NCBI GenBank assembly: GCA_029449245.1
Contig: JANATF010000007.1
Coordinates: 1,426,001 to 1,490,000, forward strand
Source of the DNA: Mortierella alpina
Taxonomy: Eukaryota; Mortierellomycota; Mortierellomycetes; Mortierellales; Mortierellaceae
Direction of reading: 5' to 3'
DNA length: 64,000 bases
Shown: piece by piece, positions 12,935-24,080 of the stretch
How positions within the stretch are numbered: position 1 is the first letter of the stretch
Layout: every line of letters starts with the position of its first letter
Notes under the pieces: generated by a model
The model's database searches: none
The model's input: the letters and a program-made list of their open reading frames with translations, nothing else
What the model was told of the DNA's origin: nothing
Position numbers and translations under genes: made by a program

Positions 12935-14658
12935 TTAGGTGGTCAGTGGCTGACTGAGCAGAGTCTTGCTCAGAATCTCATAATCAAAGCGCGAAGCTCT
13001 GCCGCGCGTTAGGCAGACGCAGGGCGAGATTTCATCGTATACATAGCTAATGATAAAGGTGTAGGGATGATCATCAGTGTACTGTAATGCGAGCGCCGAT
13101 CTAGACCTCTACTTAAAAGCAAGAGATACATACTGAAGCTGGTCCGTGTAAAACTTGATTGCATTCTTGTTCGCTATTGTTATGGAGTATCGGCAGCGAT
13201 GTTGGTCATTTCGGGAACACCCTGCGAGGGGTCTTGGCAGCTCGTTCACCTTTACATCCTATCCTCTCATTACCTTTAAAAACAGTAAGCATGACCTTCT
13301 CCATCTGGGTCGCCCTTCCAATCGCCTCCAACAGGCTAATGAGGTGTGCCCCAATTCCACGCCGTTGGTATTCAGGAACAACTTGAATTTCAAAACTAAG
13401 AAAAGCCCAGTATTAGTGGACAGACGGTTACAGTCTAGTGGACCTCCTTGATAACGGGATCAATATAGCCATACCAGTACGCGACCTCGGCATCACGGTC
13501 AGTCATGGTCTCTTCTTCTACAAATTGAAAATGGACCATGCCCACGGGCTTTTCGTCGTGGAAGGTCACTAGATATCGGGACGTGATATCCTGCATTTCA
13601 TCCTCCTTGTCTTCTCGGCACCAGCCATCCTTGGAACTCATATATCTACAGTCAATAATTCGTATGGGAAAGGGGGACATTTTGTCTGATTGAGATGCAT
13701 TTTTCTGTGCATGTGGTCAAAGGTCAATATGAAGAGAAAGGCAGGACGACTATGCCCTTACAATGCTTTCATGTTGGATTCGACCAGATCAATTGCAAAG
13801 GACCGAAGAGTAGGAGAGAGGTCATCGATGTGAAATGCGACCGTAGAGAGGACGCAGTCAGGATGCCTATTCGAAGGCAGAAACAAGGAGAGGACGGTTT
13901 TTTTGGGGGGAGGGAAGGAGATTGTTAGGCATATCCGTTGCATGCATGGTCCGGACGCGTGTGAATAAGTCCGTTAAACGTGCACATTGTCCTTCGCATG
14001 AAGTCCAGGGATGAAGTGGGCGGCTGATTGCCTAGCTCGACCTGTCGAACGCGTATATTGATGGCAATCATCGCGCAGGCCTTTACAGCGGATCAATCGA
14101 TGACAGACATGTAGGCGTCAGGGAGACAGGAGACAGGGCCTCAAGGAGGGGGGTGTAAAGCAATGAGGCGCGAGAAGGCAAAGAGAAAAAAGAAGGCACC
14201 CGACAAGGAGGGGCAACAAGGAGCGAGAAAGAATTGATACGGGACTGAGAGAAACACCTGTACCTGTCAGGGGTGTAGCTCTTGTCCGGGCCAAGGAGTT
14301 GGTTCAACTGAGCCGATGTGAGCTGATGAGGCGTTGGGAAGAAAGGCACATGGAGACAAAAGAGAGTGTTCCAGCCATGTCAGTCATTCGGTGCCTTTTT
14401 TTTTTCTTTTTGGAAGGCAAGGATGCTCAACAGTGCTCAGCGAATTCCATTTTGGGATGCAACATGGGCGCTTGGAATCCAAAGGAATTGGATGAGCTTG
14501 ACCGACCTTGTTGGCTCGAGCCAGGTTGGAATGGGAGTCGAGACTGGCCTGTCAAGAGCGAGAGAGAGAGGGCGATCAGTTGGAGGGTGCCTGGCTGCAG
14601 CTGTGCGGCGGAGCAAGGGCGATGGGGAATGAGAAAGAGGGCTGGTTACCTTGGGCAT
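12935..14658 (-). CDS. NAT4: Nat4/NAA40-type histone N-alpha-acetyltransferase
   Basis: Eight coding exons, in transcript order: 14650-14658, 14507-14548, 14264-14307, 13762-13866, 13475-13645, 13274-13395, 13134-13173, 12935-13046. They total 645 bases and 214 residues. Recognisable pieces: LVESNMKALY followed by a GW motif, YLVTFHDEKPVGMVHFQF, a GNAT acetyl-CoA motif VPEYQRRGIGAHLI, MLTVFKAN, FYTDQL, YDEISPC and a final DYEILSK. This is the block order of Nat4/NAA40, which acetylates the N-terminus of histones H4 and H2A. The last six exons fit tightly in phase. The first two are weaker: exon 1 is nine bases (Met-Pro-Lys) and exon 2 would use a poor GTCGGT donor, so the N-terminus may be wrong. 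The homologous N-terminal basic stretch is nearly absent in this model. Confidence 0.88.
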
Positions 14659-15003
14659 GGGGGTCGCTGTAAGGGTGCAGGTCTTTGAGGGACGAATATT
14701 GAGTTCTCGGGCAGAGCGTTGTGCGCTGGGCTGCTGTTGTCTGTGTACAGTACAGTGTTTGTTGTTTGTCGTGTGTCGGTGTTGTGGTTGCGGCCAGAAA
14801 TGAATAATGAATTAGAGGTCATGTATGTCTCTCCCTCTGCAGGCTTCAGGTTGTGCAGTGCAGGCAGGCAATCACACTCCACTCCGCCTTTCTTTGTTCC
14901 GCGTGTGCTTGAGTGTGCAGACGGGTCTCTCTTCGTCTGTCCTTTTACTTTATTGTCGCTGCTTCTTATTTTTTTCCCCTCCACCTCCACCTCCACCTCT
15001 CTG

Positions 15004-15098
<95 letters not shown>

Positions 15099-15502
15099 CT
15101 CTCTCTACAGCACCCTAGTCGCTCCACCTGTTGCAGCCCTTGTTCTCGTCTCTGCATCCACCCCTTCACCCCACTGCCACATTCATGTCGTCCTCGTGAA
15201 AACAGCCCAAACTTGCACATGACTCTTGCCCCCACACAGACGCTTACTGTTGAATGCCCACACCACCTTTAAACCTTGCTCTTTTCTCCTTCACCTCCAC
15301 CAGCGACGACAGCCACAACAGCGACCGCTCATTCCTCAACAACTGCACTCACTTCATCACACCTTCTTCAGCGACCAGCCTCCTCCCTGTAGCGCCTCGC
15401 TTTCCTCAGCTTGCCGGCTTGCGCTCCCCTTTCTGTGAAGACAAGGCCTCTCTATCACTTTCATCCAACAGCCGGCCATCGGTTTACAACATACAGGCAT
15501 CA
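14659..15502. promoter_or_regulatory. Divergent promoter region NAT4 / RasGEF
   Basis: 844 bases between two start codons pointing away from each other. It includes a long CT microsatellite and pyrimidine-rich sequence leading into the RasGEF gene. No clear TATA box was seen. Confidence 0.5.
15001..15093. repeat. (CT)n microsatellite
   Basis: About 93 bases of CT dinucleotides with a few CTAT interruptions, preceded by three CCACCT units. It lies in the shared NAT4/RasGEF upstream region and probably in the RasGEF leader. Confidence 0.95.
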
Positions 15503-18500
15503 ATGGACGAGATCCAGGTGATGCTGGCCAAGTCGGCCGATGCGCTGTCCCTTGGCAACTTCAAGGTAACCAGAAAATAGATATGCATATTTGCCGCCAG
15601 GAACCAGGCTTGTGCTCCTCCATTCTGCCCTTCGGTTCGCTGACACACTGCTTGCCATACAGGATGCATACTTTTGCTACTTGGACATTATTGATGCCAC
15701 TGCCGTCGAGCTCCGAAAGGTCAAATTCATTGCCAACGGTACGTTCTTCGCTAAAGTGAGAAGGTTTGGCGAGCTTGAACTCCATGGGTCGTGGGCTAAC
15801 TGATTACCTTATGCCCGTCGGTATTTTGTGTTTGTCTAGTGGCCATCACCTCCACAACCACAGCGTCACTCATCTCCATCACGCGGACCAGTGTGGCCTA
15901 TGCCCAAGATATCCTCTCTAAACACAACGCCGCAATAGCCGCTATTAACGAGCCTTGTGCCATGCCCCGAAAGTCGTCCTTATCCAGGCACTCTGACAGG
16001 ATCACCTCAGGTCAGACGAAAACCGTAACCATGCTGACGGAGCAGCTGCAGGCCACAACCGCTGACTTGAGCAGCGCAGAATCACAACAGTCGCCGTCGC
16101 CCGTTTCCTCACGATCGCCAGCTTTCACTCCCAGGTCAGCGACCAGTCCTGTCGCCTCGCCACCCCCTAGTCGCCCAGTATTACCCGCAATACCACCGAA
16201 ACCGACCAGGAAACCTCCGCAGCCATTGCCGTCAGCGGCTTCTACTAGCAAGAGTCCGGTCCTGGGCTTCTCAGAAAACGGAACCATGCCATCTATAGGA
16301 CCTCGCAGCTCCACGCACAGTCTTGCCCTGCCCAACAACAATAGCGCTGCCTCCTTGGCAAGGTCCGCTGATCACTCTACAAGGCCCATGTCAGCACCAG
16401 CATACAACATGACGTTGGGAGACTCACAAGGTCCCGAATCACCTCCGCAGAGCAAACCTCCACTGCCGCCTAAGCCTGCTCGCTTGTACAGAAAACTTCA
16501 CGATATCAAAGCAGAAATGCATTCCATGGACGAGGATGACTCGGATGAGGACGATGACGACGACGATCTGGAGGGTAAGCTTCGTTATTTTTTACAGAAC
16601 ATGTTGTTGAAGGAATTTGGGCTTAGTCAAGTTCTGATGCAGCTTCCACTCGCACTGTCCATATCCAGGTCATGTATTCTCTCCGGCTCTTAACAGGAGG
16701 GCGTCTTCGCCCAGCATTGCAATTCCAACCCAGACGAGGCGGCCAGGAACCCCATTATCCGTCCCCTCCTCACCAACGCTTTCGCCTTCGAGCATGTCCT
16801 CCAGCATTTCCTCCGCTGACCGATCTCGATCCTATACCCTTCCCCAGTACTCATCATTGAGCCAAGGCAACGCGTTCATCACTGTGATTCCGGACGGCAG
16901 CGTAGACCCGACAAATCTCGTGGAGGCAGAACGGATTAGCGGCGACAACGAAGACCAATTGGACCAAAAGACCTATGGACCAAGCGACCACATTCCTCTC
17001 ATCCCTGTAACGCCTTTGCGAACCACCCATCGTACGCTGGTGGAAAAGGAAAAGACTTGTTCGGCAAAGTTGGCAGAGACCAAGCAGCGGTTACAGGAGA
17101 GGACAGTTGTCTCCAGCTCCAAATCAAACCGTGATCAGGTCGATGACGAGGATGACATCCAGACGGTCCAGGACAATGTCAACAAATACACCTCAATGAT
17201 ATCCAACGTCATGGCAACCATCACAAAAGTCCGAGAGCTCCTCTATCGTTCCGCAAGCATCACATCGATACTGGAGTTTCCAGCTTATCTGGTTGCATAC
17301 CAGCTCACGCTCATCGAATCTGCCATCTTCCTGGAAATACCTCCGTCGGCACTCTTGACCCACTCGCCAAAAACACCCCACCGCAGCATCACGGCTTCGA
17401 CAGATTTCTTCAATTACTTGACACGCATGATTGAGTACTCGGTCTTGTTCCCACCGGAAGCCTCTGGACGAGCCCAGTGCATGCATTATTGGGTGAAGGT
17501 GGCAGTCAAGTTACACGAACTCGAGAACTTCCAAACACTCAAAGCTGTCCTCTCGGCTCTTGGGACGCCGCCAGTCAAGCGACTGAAGAGAACGTGGGGA
17601 TTTGTGCCAAGGAAGAGCATGCACAAGCTGGAGACACTCTCGGAGCTCATGAGCGAAGGGCGCAACTATGGAAAATACCGGGAGATGATGAGTAGCCTCA
17701 ACTCTGGTACATTACTGCTATCACCTGCCATGGTCTCGCCCGTGCATGCCACCTCGACATCAGCACCAGTGCCCAAACTCGACATGCTTAGTCTCAACGG
17801 TGTGTCAACCAGTCTGTCAAATCTCGGGTTCAGGGCCAAGGAGGCTGCACGGCGGCCTATGGTACCATTCCTTGGCACTTTTATCATGGATATCACTTAT
17901 TTACTGGCTGCTGTCAAAAAGAGCAACAGTACGGCCCCACCCATCTCGGCACAGATTCCTGCAACATCAAGTCTTCGGGAAAAACCCGCACCCGCGAGTG
18001 CGCCATCAATCTGCACGCAATTTGCTCCTGAGGACGATGTGCGGATACAGGACCTTTTGATGACTCTTTCAGCATATCAGTCCGGGCCAAAGTACTCACC
18101 GCATCCACCAAGATCGTACATCAAAGCAGCAACGAAAAACCACCACCACTTTCGCGCGCCGTCATTGTCCTCAGCCCTCCATCGGACAGCCAAGTACCGC
18201 ACCTCCTCAGTGGATCGGCAGATCGGTGCCAACATCACTCATCAGTCTTCCTACGACGACGAGGAGGACGATGTGTCAGGAAACGGAATTCGTCCTACGC
18301 AACAGCTGATTTTGCACTACCTTCTCACACGGCCCTGGGTGCCTGAAAGAATGGTGGATGAGCTGAGCACGATTCGGGAACCGCCCAAGAACAAGAATCT
18401 GAGTGCAGGAACGACCTCGAGGACAAGTGCTGGAGGATCCGCCACGCATAGCTGGCCTGGCCTAAGCGCAGGCGCTGCGGCTGGAGCCACCCAAGGAGGG

Positions 18501-18611
18501 TCCACGTACAGCACGACGAGTACGATCCAACGAGGAAGTACTGGAAGCAATAGTGGGGATGGGCACAACGGAAGTGGTGGTAGTTCCAGGCCCACCAGCG
18601 TTGATGAATAA
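15503..18611 (+). CDS. Ras guanine-nucleotide exchange factor with N-terminal MIT-like helix region
   Basis: Four exons, 15503-15565, 15663-15738, 15840-16574 and 16669-18611, giving 938 residues with phases in agreement. Residues 1-80 form a helical region resembling MIT/USP8-type microtubule-interacting folds (AKSADALSLGNFKDAYFCYLD). Then follow a Pro/Ser-rich stretch with SH3-ligand motifs (KPPLPPKPAR), an acidic run, and a CDC25-homology RasGEF domain at about 495-766 with FPAYLVAYQLTLIE, a W-V--A---H-L-NF-T pattern and PFLGTFIMDITYL. An Ala/Ser insertion interrupts the domain's later half. No REM domain was seen in front of it. Predicted to load GTP on a Ras-family GTPase. The AATAAA hexamer at 18607-18612 overlaps the TAA stop. 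RPB3 follows 215 bases downstream in the same direction. Confidence 0.9.
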
Positions 18612-18825
18612 AGAAGACCTTACATATCGAAGATATTATTTTTTCTATTAGCGCAGCACATACGGTTGACTGCCTCCCAAGACGATTTTTTCTTTCTCTT
18701 TCTCTTTCTCTACACTGTATTTCAGAAAGTCTCGACATCAACTTCGCACTCGACCATTCTTACGACCCCATTGCTACTTTGCACAGGAGCAGTGACTTTA
18801 CAAGAGCAGCGCCGCTTTCAATACC

Positions 18826-20237
18826 ATGGACATCTACAACAGCGGAGGACCTGAGGTCTCTATCAGATCCCTAAAGAAAGACAGCATGAAGTTTGTTCTC
18901 AGCAACACTGATCTGAGGTACTTGCATGTCTTGTGGCTACCCAATGGACACGACGACACAGACATCAAAACCCTAACACCTTTCACCGCCTTGTTTGTGT
19001 TACGTTTACTAGTGTTGCCAACGCCCTTAGGCGCATTATGATTGCCGAAGTGCCAACAATGGGTAGGTGCTCGCTTTCAAGGCATCGTGGTGGTCGCGGA
19101 ATCAGCGTACAAAACAAAGAAACAACGGCCTGACCCAGCTCTTTGGGCTTCCATCCCCTTTCTTCATCCCGATAGCAATCGACATGGTGGAGATTGAGAT
19201 CAACTCTACAGTGTTGACGGACGAGTTCATTGCACATCGTTTGGGAATGATCCCCTTGACAAGCTTTGACGTTGACAGGATCCAGTACACGCGCGTATGT
19301 CTGCAGGATTTATCAAAGCAGCGCAATCAGATACTCATGACTCTTGGATCATCCGCTCAAGAGAGCACTTCCACCAGAACTGACACCAACGTGTTTGGTA
19401 AACTTCATGTGTATGTCTATCTTTTAGGACTGCACCTGCACGCTCTACTGCCCCAACTGTTCCGTTGAACTCATGCTGCACGTCAAGGTCAATGTCAACT
19501 TTGAGGAAATGAACGACCCTACGATCGACAAGACACGACAGGTTACCAGCTTGGATCTCATGAGCAGTGACGATAGTGTAAAGCCCGTATCCGATGGTAT
19601 GTGTTGCTCAACAAGCAGCCACACTTGCGGATCAAGGTGCCGGGGTTTGCTTACAGGAATTCTTTTCACTCACCATGATGATCTCCATGTTGAACTCTTA
19701 GATAAAGCCCATCCGATTTTGATTGTCAAGATGAGACCAGGACAAGAGTTGAAGCTCAAGTGCGTGGCCAAGAAGGGAGTAGCAAAGGAGCACGCCAAAT
19801 GGAGTCCCGTTTATGGAGTTGCGTTTGAATACGACCCTTACAACAAGTTGAGACACTCTCATTACTGGGTGGAGCAAGATGAAAAGGAAGAATGGGGCGT
19901 CTCCGCCAATGCTGCCGAGGAAACGCCGGTGGATCCTAATGAGCCATTTGACTACAATGCCAAGCCGGAGCGATTCTACGTTGAACTCGAGGTATGACCG
20001 GGACGGGCTTTTTGGCCTATGTGGTTTGCATGGGATACTATAGATGACTGCAAGCTTAATCCTAACATGAACGTTGCATCTTCGAAATTTCTTTTGCTTT
20101 CATCGTAGACGTCCGGATGCATGAAGCCTGAGGAAGTCGCACTTCGGGCCATGACGATCATGCAGGATAAGCTGGGAGGTCTTCAGATCAAGCTGGATGA
20201 GGAAGTCAGAGAGGACAACCAGCGCTGGGGCTATTAG
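18826..20237 (+). CDS. RPB3: RNA polymerase II subunit Rpb3
   Basis: Six exons, 18826-18917, 19013-19062, 19176-19294, 19428-19596, 19702-19991 and 20109-20237, giving 282 residues. Rpb3 is the alpha-like subunit that pairs with Rpb11 to seed Pol II assembly. Diagnostic parts: [19 protein letters not shown], then [11 protein letters not shown], a zinc-binding cluster with cysteines at 89, 91, 95 and 98 (same spacing as yeast C86/C88/C92/C95), and [15 protein letters not shown] followed by FEYDPYN. Introns of 69-133 bases fall in three phases and all restore conserved sequence, so the model is secure. It is somewhat shorter than yeast Rpb3 (318), mainly at the C-terminus. Confidence 0.96.
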
Positions 20238-20513
20238 AGGCATTGCCTTTGTCAATGCTTTTTCATAAATTGTATATTACCGATCTCCTTTCTCAAAGAG
20301 CGCTTTATTGCCGTGGGCGCTTGATAAAGCGGCTTCCCACCGGCGTCTCTACCACACCTAAAGCCGTTTGCCTGTGCACGTACAGATGGATCATCGGCTA
20401 TTAAAGCCCATGCAAATGTGCGCTACTGCCCGTCGTCACCTTCATCTTCACTCTGCTCACCTCTAGCTACACCAAATACAACCAATCGAGAAGATAGCCA
20501 ACAAACATTCGGC

Positions 20514-21041
20514 ATGTCCAGACCATCGGCGCTTCCACGAAGCTCCAACTCCACTGAAAGTAGTGAAACCGAGAATGGCTGTGTCCTCTACTTGTTAACA
20601 GAGAACGAACTGCAACAGATCAACGGCCCTGTCAGAGCCGAACACAGCGTCCCCAGTGCCCATGAGAGTGGAGAAGCGAGGCCAAATCTTCCCCCCAATC
20701 TACCTGAGCGAACGAACGGTGGCCAAGACAACATTATGTACATGCTGACGGGAGAGGAGCTACGAGCAATCAATGGCGCCATGACCGGGTATTCGACCGT
20801 CTCGTCGGAAGGGAGCTCAAGCAGCAGTGCTGAAGTCATCACCTTTCTGGATCAGCCCCAGGAACGGCTCAACGAGCAGGTCTCCGCGCAAGCCTGCAAG
20901 CCTGAAGCTTCAAGATTCTACGACCATGTTCGCTCGCTGCGTAACTCTCATATCCATCTCATGTACAGATTTGTTCGAGAGCATAGCGATCTGCTCGAGG
21001 TCAACAAGAAGCTAAAAGACTGGGCGCGTGGGCGCTGTTAA
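20514..21041 (+). CDS. Unrecognised 175-residue protein with a duplicated LT-EL--ING motif
   Basis: Single-exon frame from ATG 20514. The open frame extends further up only through non-ATG codons. I do not recognise the family. Two copies of one motif stand about 45 residues apart: VLYLLTENELQQING and IMYMLTGEELRAING, each followed by a short polar stretch ending in S-V. Between and after them the chain is Ser/Glu-rich and probably disordered. The last 45 residues look helical and basic (FYDHVRSLRNSHIHLMYRFV), ending KKLKDWARGRC. No signal peptide or membrane segment. It sits between RPB3 and RPS11 on the same strand. The conserved-looking repeat favours a real gene. The function is unknown; the repeat could be a pair of short binding helices. 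Confidence 0.6.
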   Translation: MSRPSALPRSSNSTESSETENGCVLYLLTENELQQINGPVRAEHSVPSAHESGEARPNLPPNLPERTNGGQDNIMYMLTGEELRAINGAMTGYSTVSSEGSSSSSAEVITFLDQPQERLNEQVSAQACKPEASRFYDHVRSLRNSHIHLMYRFVREHSDLLEVNKKLKDWARGRC

Positions 21042-21162
21042 GGGTGCGGATTAGTGGCTGGAGAGGCAGCCAATCAAATGCGCAATAAATTTTTGAGGCA
21101 CGGCAACAACAAAAGTTCGACTTGTGCGTTGTTTGTCCATCCTTTTTTGCCAACTTAACATC

Positions 21163-22471
21163 ATGTCTGAGCAGGTGCGTGATGGGTCTGTCAAAAGATC
21201 ACTCGTCAAGGGCGCTCAGGAAGCAGCTAGCAGACAAGCAGGAGACTCGATCGCGACGTTTATTTTTCGCGGAGCAGGCTGGAACCGATTTTTTTCTTCA
21301 TAAGGGCGAGATCGAGGATTCTTTGCCTGAGCAACGTTGATTGGCAAATTCGGGACATCACCCGGTCGATGGATTCCACCAGTCGATTCGTCTTTCCGAC
21401 GACTCATTTTGCGTCCACAATCATCAGCCGGGCTATGGGATCATTTCAAGCCCGGGTGCATGCCGGATCCAACATCGATCGAGATCAATCATTTTGATTT
21501 TTCTGTTCATGCAATGGATCGGCCATTCAACCCAGTTGCAATCCAATGGCCTTCATTGGAATAAAAAATACACACCTGCCTCGGATACCTACCTCGGCCA
21601 AGGGTTACGACAAGTCAGCAACAAACACCACAAGCACGTTTCGGTTTCTCATCGACCTGCGGAAGAACGGATTTCAGGAGACCACCTTGAATCGGAGAAA
21701 CGTTCAGGGCTTCAGCCGATCGGAGGTGTTGTCTAGACATGCCATTGTCGCCAATATCACCGCCAACACAACCCCCCCTCCCCCTCACTTCCTGGCTACT
21801 TGGACCTAAAAAAAACCAAGAACTGTTTTCTGGCGCTCACGACTAACCTGTTTCTCTTTCGCGGCTTCTCTCAACGAACTTGTAGATTGAAAAGGCTTTC
21901 CAGAAGCAGCAGGGTATCTTCCAAAACGCCAAGGTTGCTGGCAAGAAGTCCGTCAAGAACAACCGCTGGTACAAGGAGGTTGGTCTGGGCTTCAAGACCC
22001 CCAGGGAGGCCATTGAGGGACACTACATTGACAAGAAGTGCCCTTTCACCGGTGATGTTTCCATTCGTGGCCGCATCCTCACTGGTGAGGTTATCTCCAC
22101 CAAGATGAAGCGCACCATCGTCATCCGTCGCGAGTACCTCCACTTCATCTCCAAGTACAACCGTTACGAGAAGCGCCACAAGGTATGTGTTGATTGCGAA
22201 GACGGAGCTGTTTTTTCAAGGCGTAATGAAGCAAAAAGTCCTTTGACCGGAATCAAGTAGAGTCGTCTTTGCTAATTGTATGGTTCTTTTTTCTTTCTTT
22301 CTTTCACGATAGAACTTGGCCGCTCACTTGTCTCCTTGCTTCATTGGAGTCCAGCAGGGTGACTCTGTCACTGTTGGTCAGTGCCGCCCCCTTTCCAAGA
22401 CTGTCCGCTTCAACGTCCTCAAGGTCCAGAAGAAGGTCGTCAAGGGTGCCAAGAACTTTGCCAAGTTCTAA
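21163..22471 (+). CDS. RPS11: 40S ribosomal protein S11 (uS17)
   Basis: Three exons, 21163-21174, 21886-22182 and 22313-22471, giving 155 residues. Exon 1 codes only MSEQ, then a 711-base intron with a GTGCGT donor, typical of fungal ribosomal-protein genes that have a long first intron just after the start. The body reads [14 protein letters not shown], then [33 protein letters not shown] and an end in [11 protein letters not shown]. These are strongly conserved in eukaryotic uS17, which binds 18S rRNA near the body of the small subunit. Length matches the human protein (158). It converges on FTR1, whose stop is 254 bases away. Confidence 0.97.
21175..21885 (+). other. Long first intron of RPS11
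   Basis: 711 bases, much larger than the 60-130 base introns of its neighbours. I looked for a box C/D snoRNA and found no convincing C box (no TGATGA). No other RNA gene was recognised. It may hold transcriptional or splicing control elements. Confidence 0.8.
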
Positions 22472-22724
22472 AAAGGATTCATTTTTTTCAATTATAAAAC
22501 TGTCAGCTGCTGCCAAAGTTTTCAATGTACACTGTTCAACGTGTTTGTTTCTGTCTTTTTTGCAGTTGAGAAAACCGACAGGTTTAAAGTCGAGAATGGG
22601 GCAGGGAGAACAAAGGATCACAGGTGGTTACTGGCTTTAATGGAATCAAAGGCTATTGAGAAATCAAAGCCATTGACTCAGATATATGTAGTTTTCAAAG
22701 GTTCATGAGGTTGACGGGACGATT

Positions 22725-24049
22725 CTACTTGTCAAGGTGGCCATTGTCCCTGGACTCTTGAATGATATGGGCCTCCTTAAGAGAAGAGTCTGAGCCGGAG
22801 GAGGAAGGGGGTAGCTCGGCCTTCTCGTCCAGCATGGCGGACTCCTTGAAGTCGCCAGGGGCGGCGGTCAGTGCCTGACGTCTCGCAATACGTCTGCGGT
22901 TCAGCTTCATGTACACCAGGGCGGCAATGACGATCAACCAGTAGCCAATGTAGCAGACCACGGAGCCAATGGAGGCAATGTTGCTCCAGCCCTATGATAT
23001 CCCAGGTCAAAAGATTGCAGGTCAGACAGTGTTGGTACGATGTATATCAGATATACATAGTCACGAGAAACACAACAATGCGCACAATTGGCACAATAAC
23101 GTACGAAGATCGCATTGAAAAGCTGCCATCCACCGGAGTCGTTGTTCTTGGGGTCGCAGCACGAGAGGGCCCAGACATTGATGCGGGGATCGTACGTTCC
23201 GCCGTCATCGGACTGGGCGTTGGTGGCCTTCTGCCACGCGTAATTCTCAAAGGCTTGAACACCCTTCGAGACCAGACCCGCCGCCAGAAGGAGCAACAAA
23301 CAGGTGGACGCGGTGAAGAACTTGTGCAGGTTCATCTTGTTGCCTCCGCGGTAGATAATGTATCCGACCAGGAGACCGCAGAATGCACCTACAACAACGG
23401 CTGCTGGAATAGCCTTCGCAGACTCTGTGAAGGTGACCTGGATATCACCAACAAAGTACAAAGGACGGACGGTAAGTATTTGGTTTTTTTTCCACAGGAG
23501 ATACTGGCAAGTAGCCGTACAATTTTTAAAACAATGACTTTGAACGACTTACGCCTCCGATAAAGACAATGGCCTCAAGACCCTCACGCAAGACAGTGAT
23601 CAAGGGCAGGACGAAAAGCGCGTAGCGGCGAGAGGAATTACCGAGACCGCGTTGGGCTTCGTCGTCCATGGCTTTGGACAGCTTGACCTTCCATTTCTCT
23701 TGGATGTGAGCAGTTCGGAGCATGGCCAGACCCATGACGGTGATCATGATGACTGCCACGAAGGAGAAGCATCCGACCCAGATACCTTCGCTCTGGCCCC
23801 ACAGGTTTTTGGAGTACTTGTTCCTAAAAGGTTTCCGAAAGTCATACGAAAAGAGAAAGATACAATGATGAGTGAAAGCAACTTGCGTACATCCGAGACA
23901 GTGTTTGGTTTGGAGGAACCAAAGGTAAAGATGGTACCCGCTAACCGAATTAGCGCCTTCTCATCTCCCCTTTCAGGACCACTGCTGTACACTTCTCACC
24001 ATAATGTGAGTAGGAGATTGAATGCCACAAAGAAGTAGATGTGCCGTTG

Positions 24050-24080
<31 letters not shown>

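Noticed and set aside
21175-21885. Intronic snoRNA in RPS11, as in some animals
   Set aside because: No C box or paired D box could be found by eye.
23892-23960. Possible extra FTR1 exon (GTIFTFGSSKPNTVSD)
   Set aside because: Using it breaks frame with exon 2 and inserts residues into a conserved membrane segment; the direct exon 2 to exon 3 join gives the expected WNKYSKNLW.
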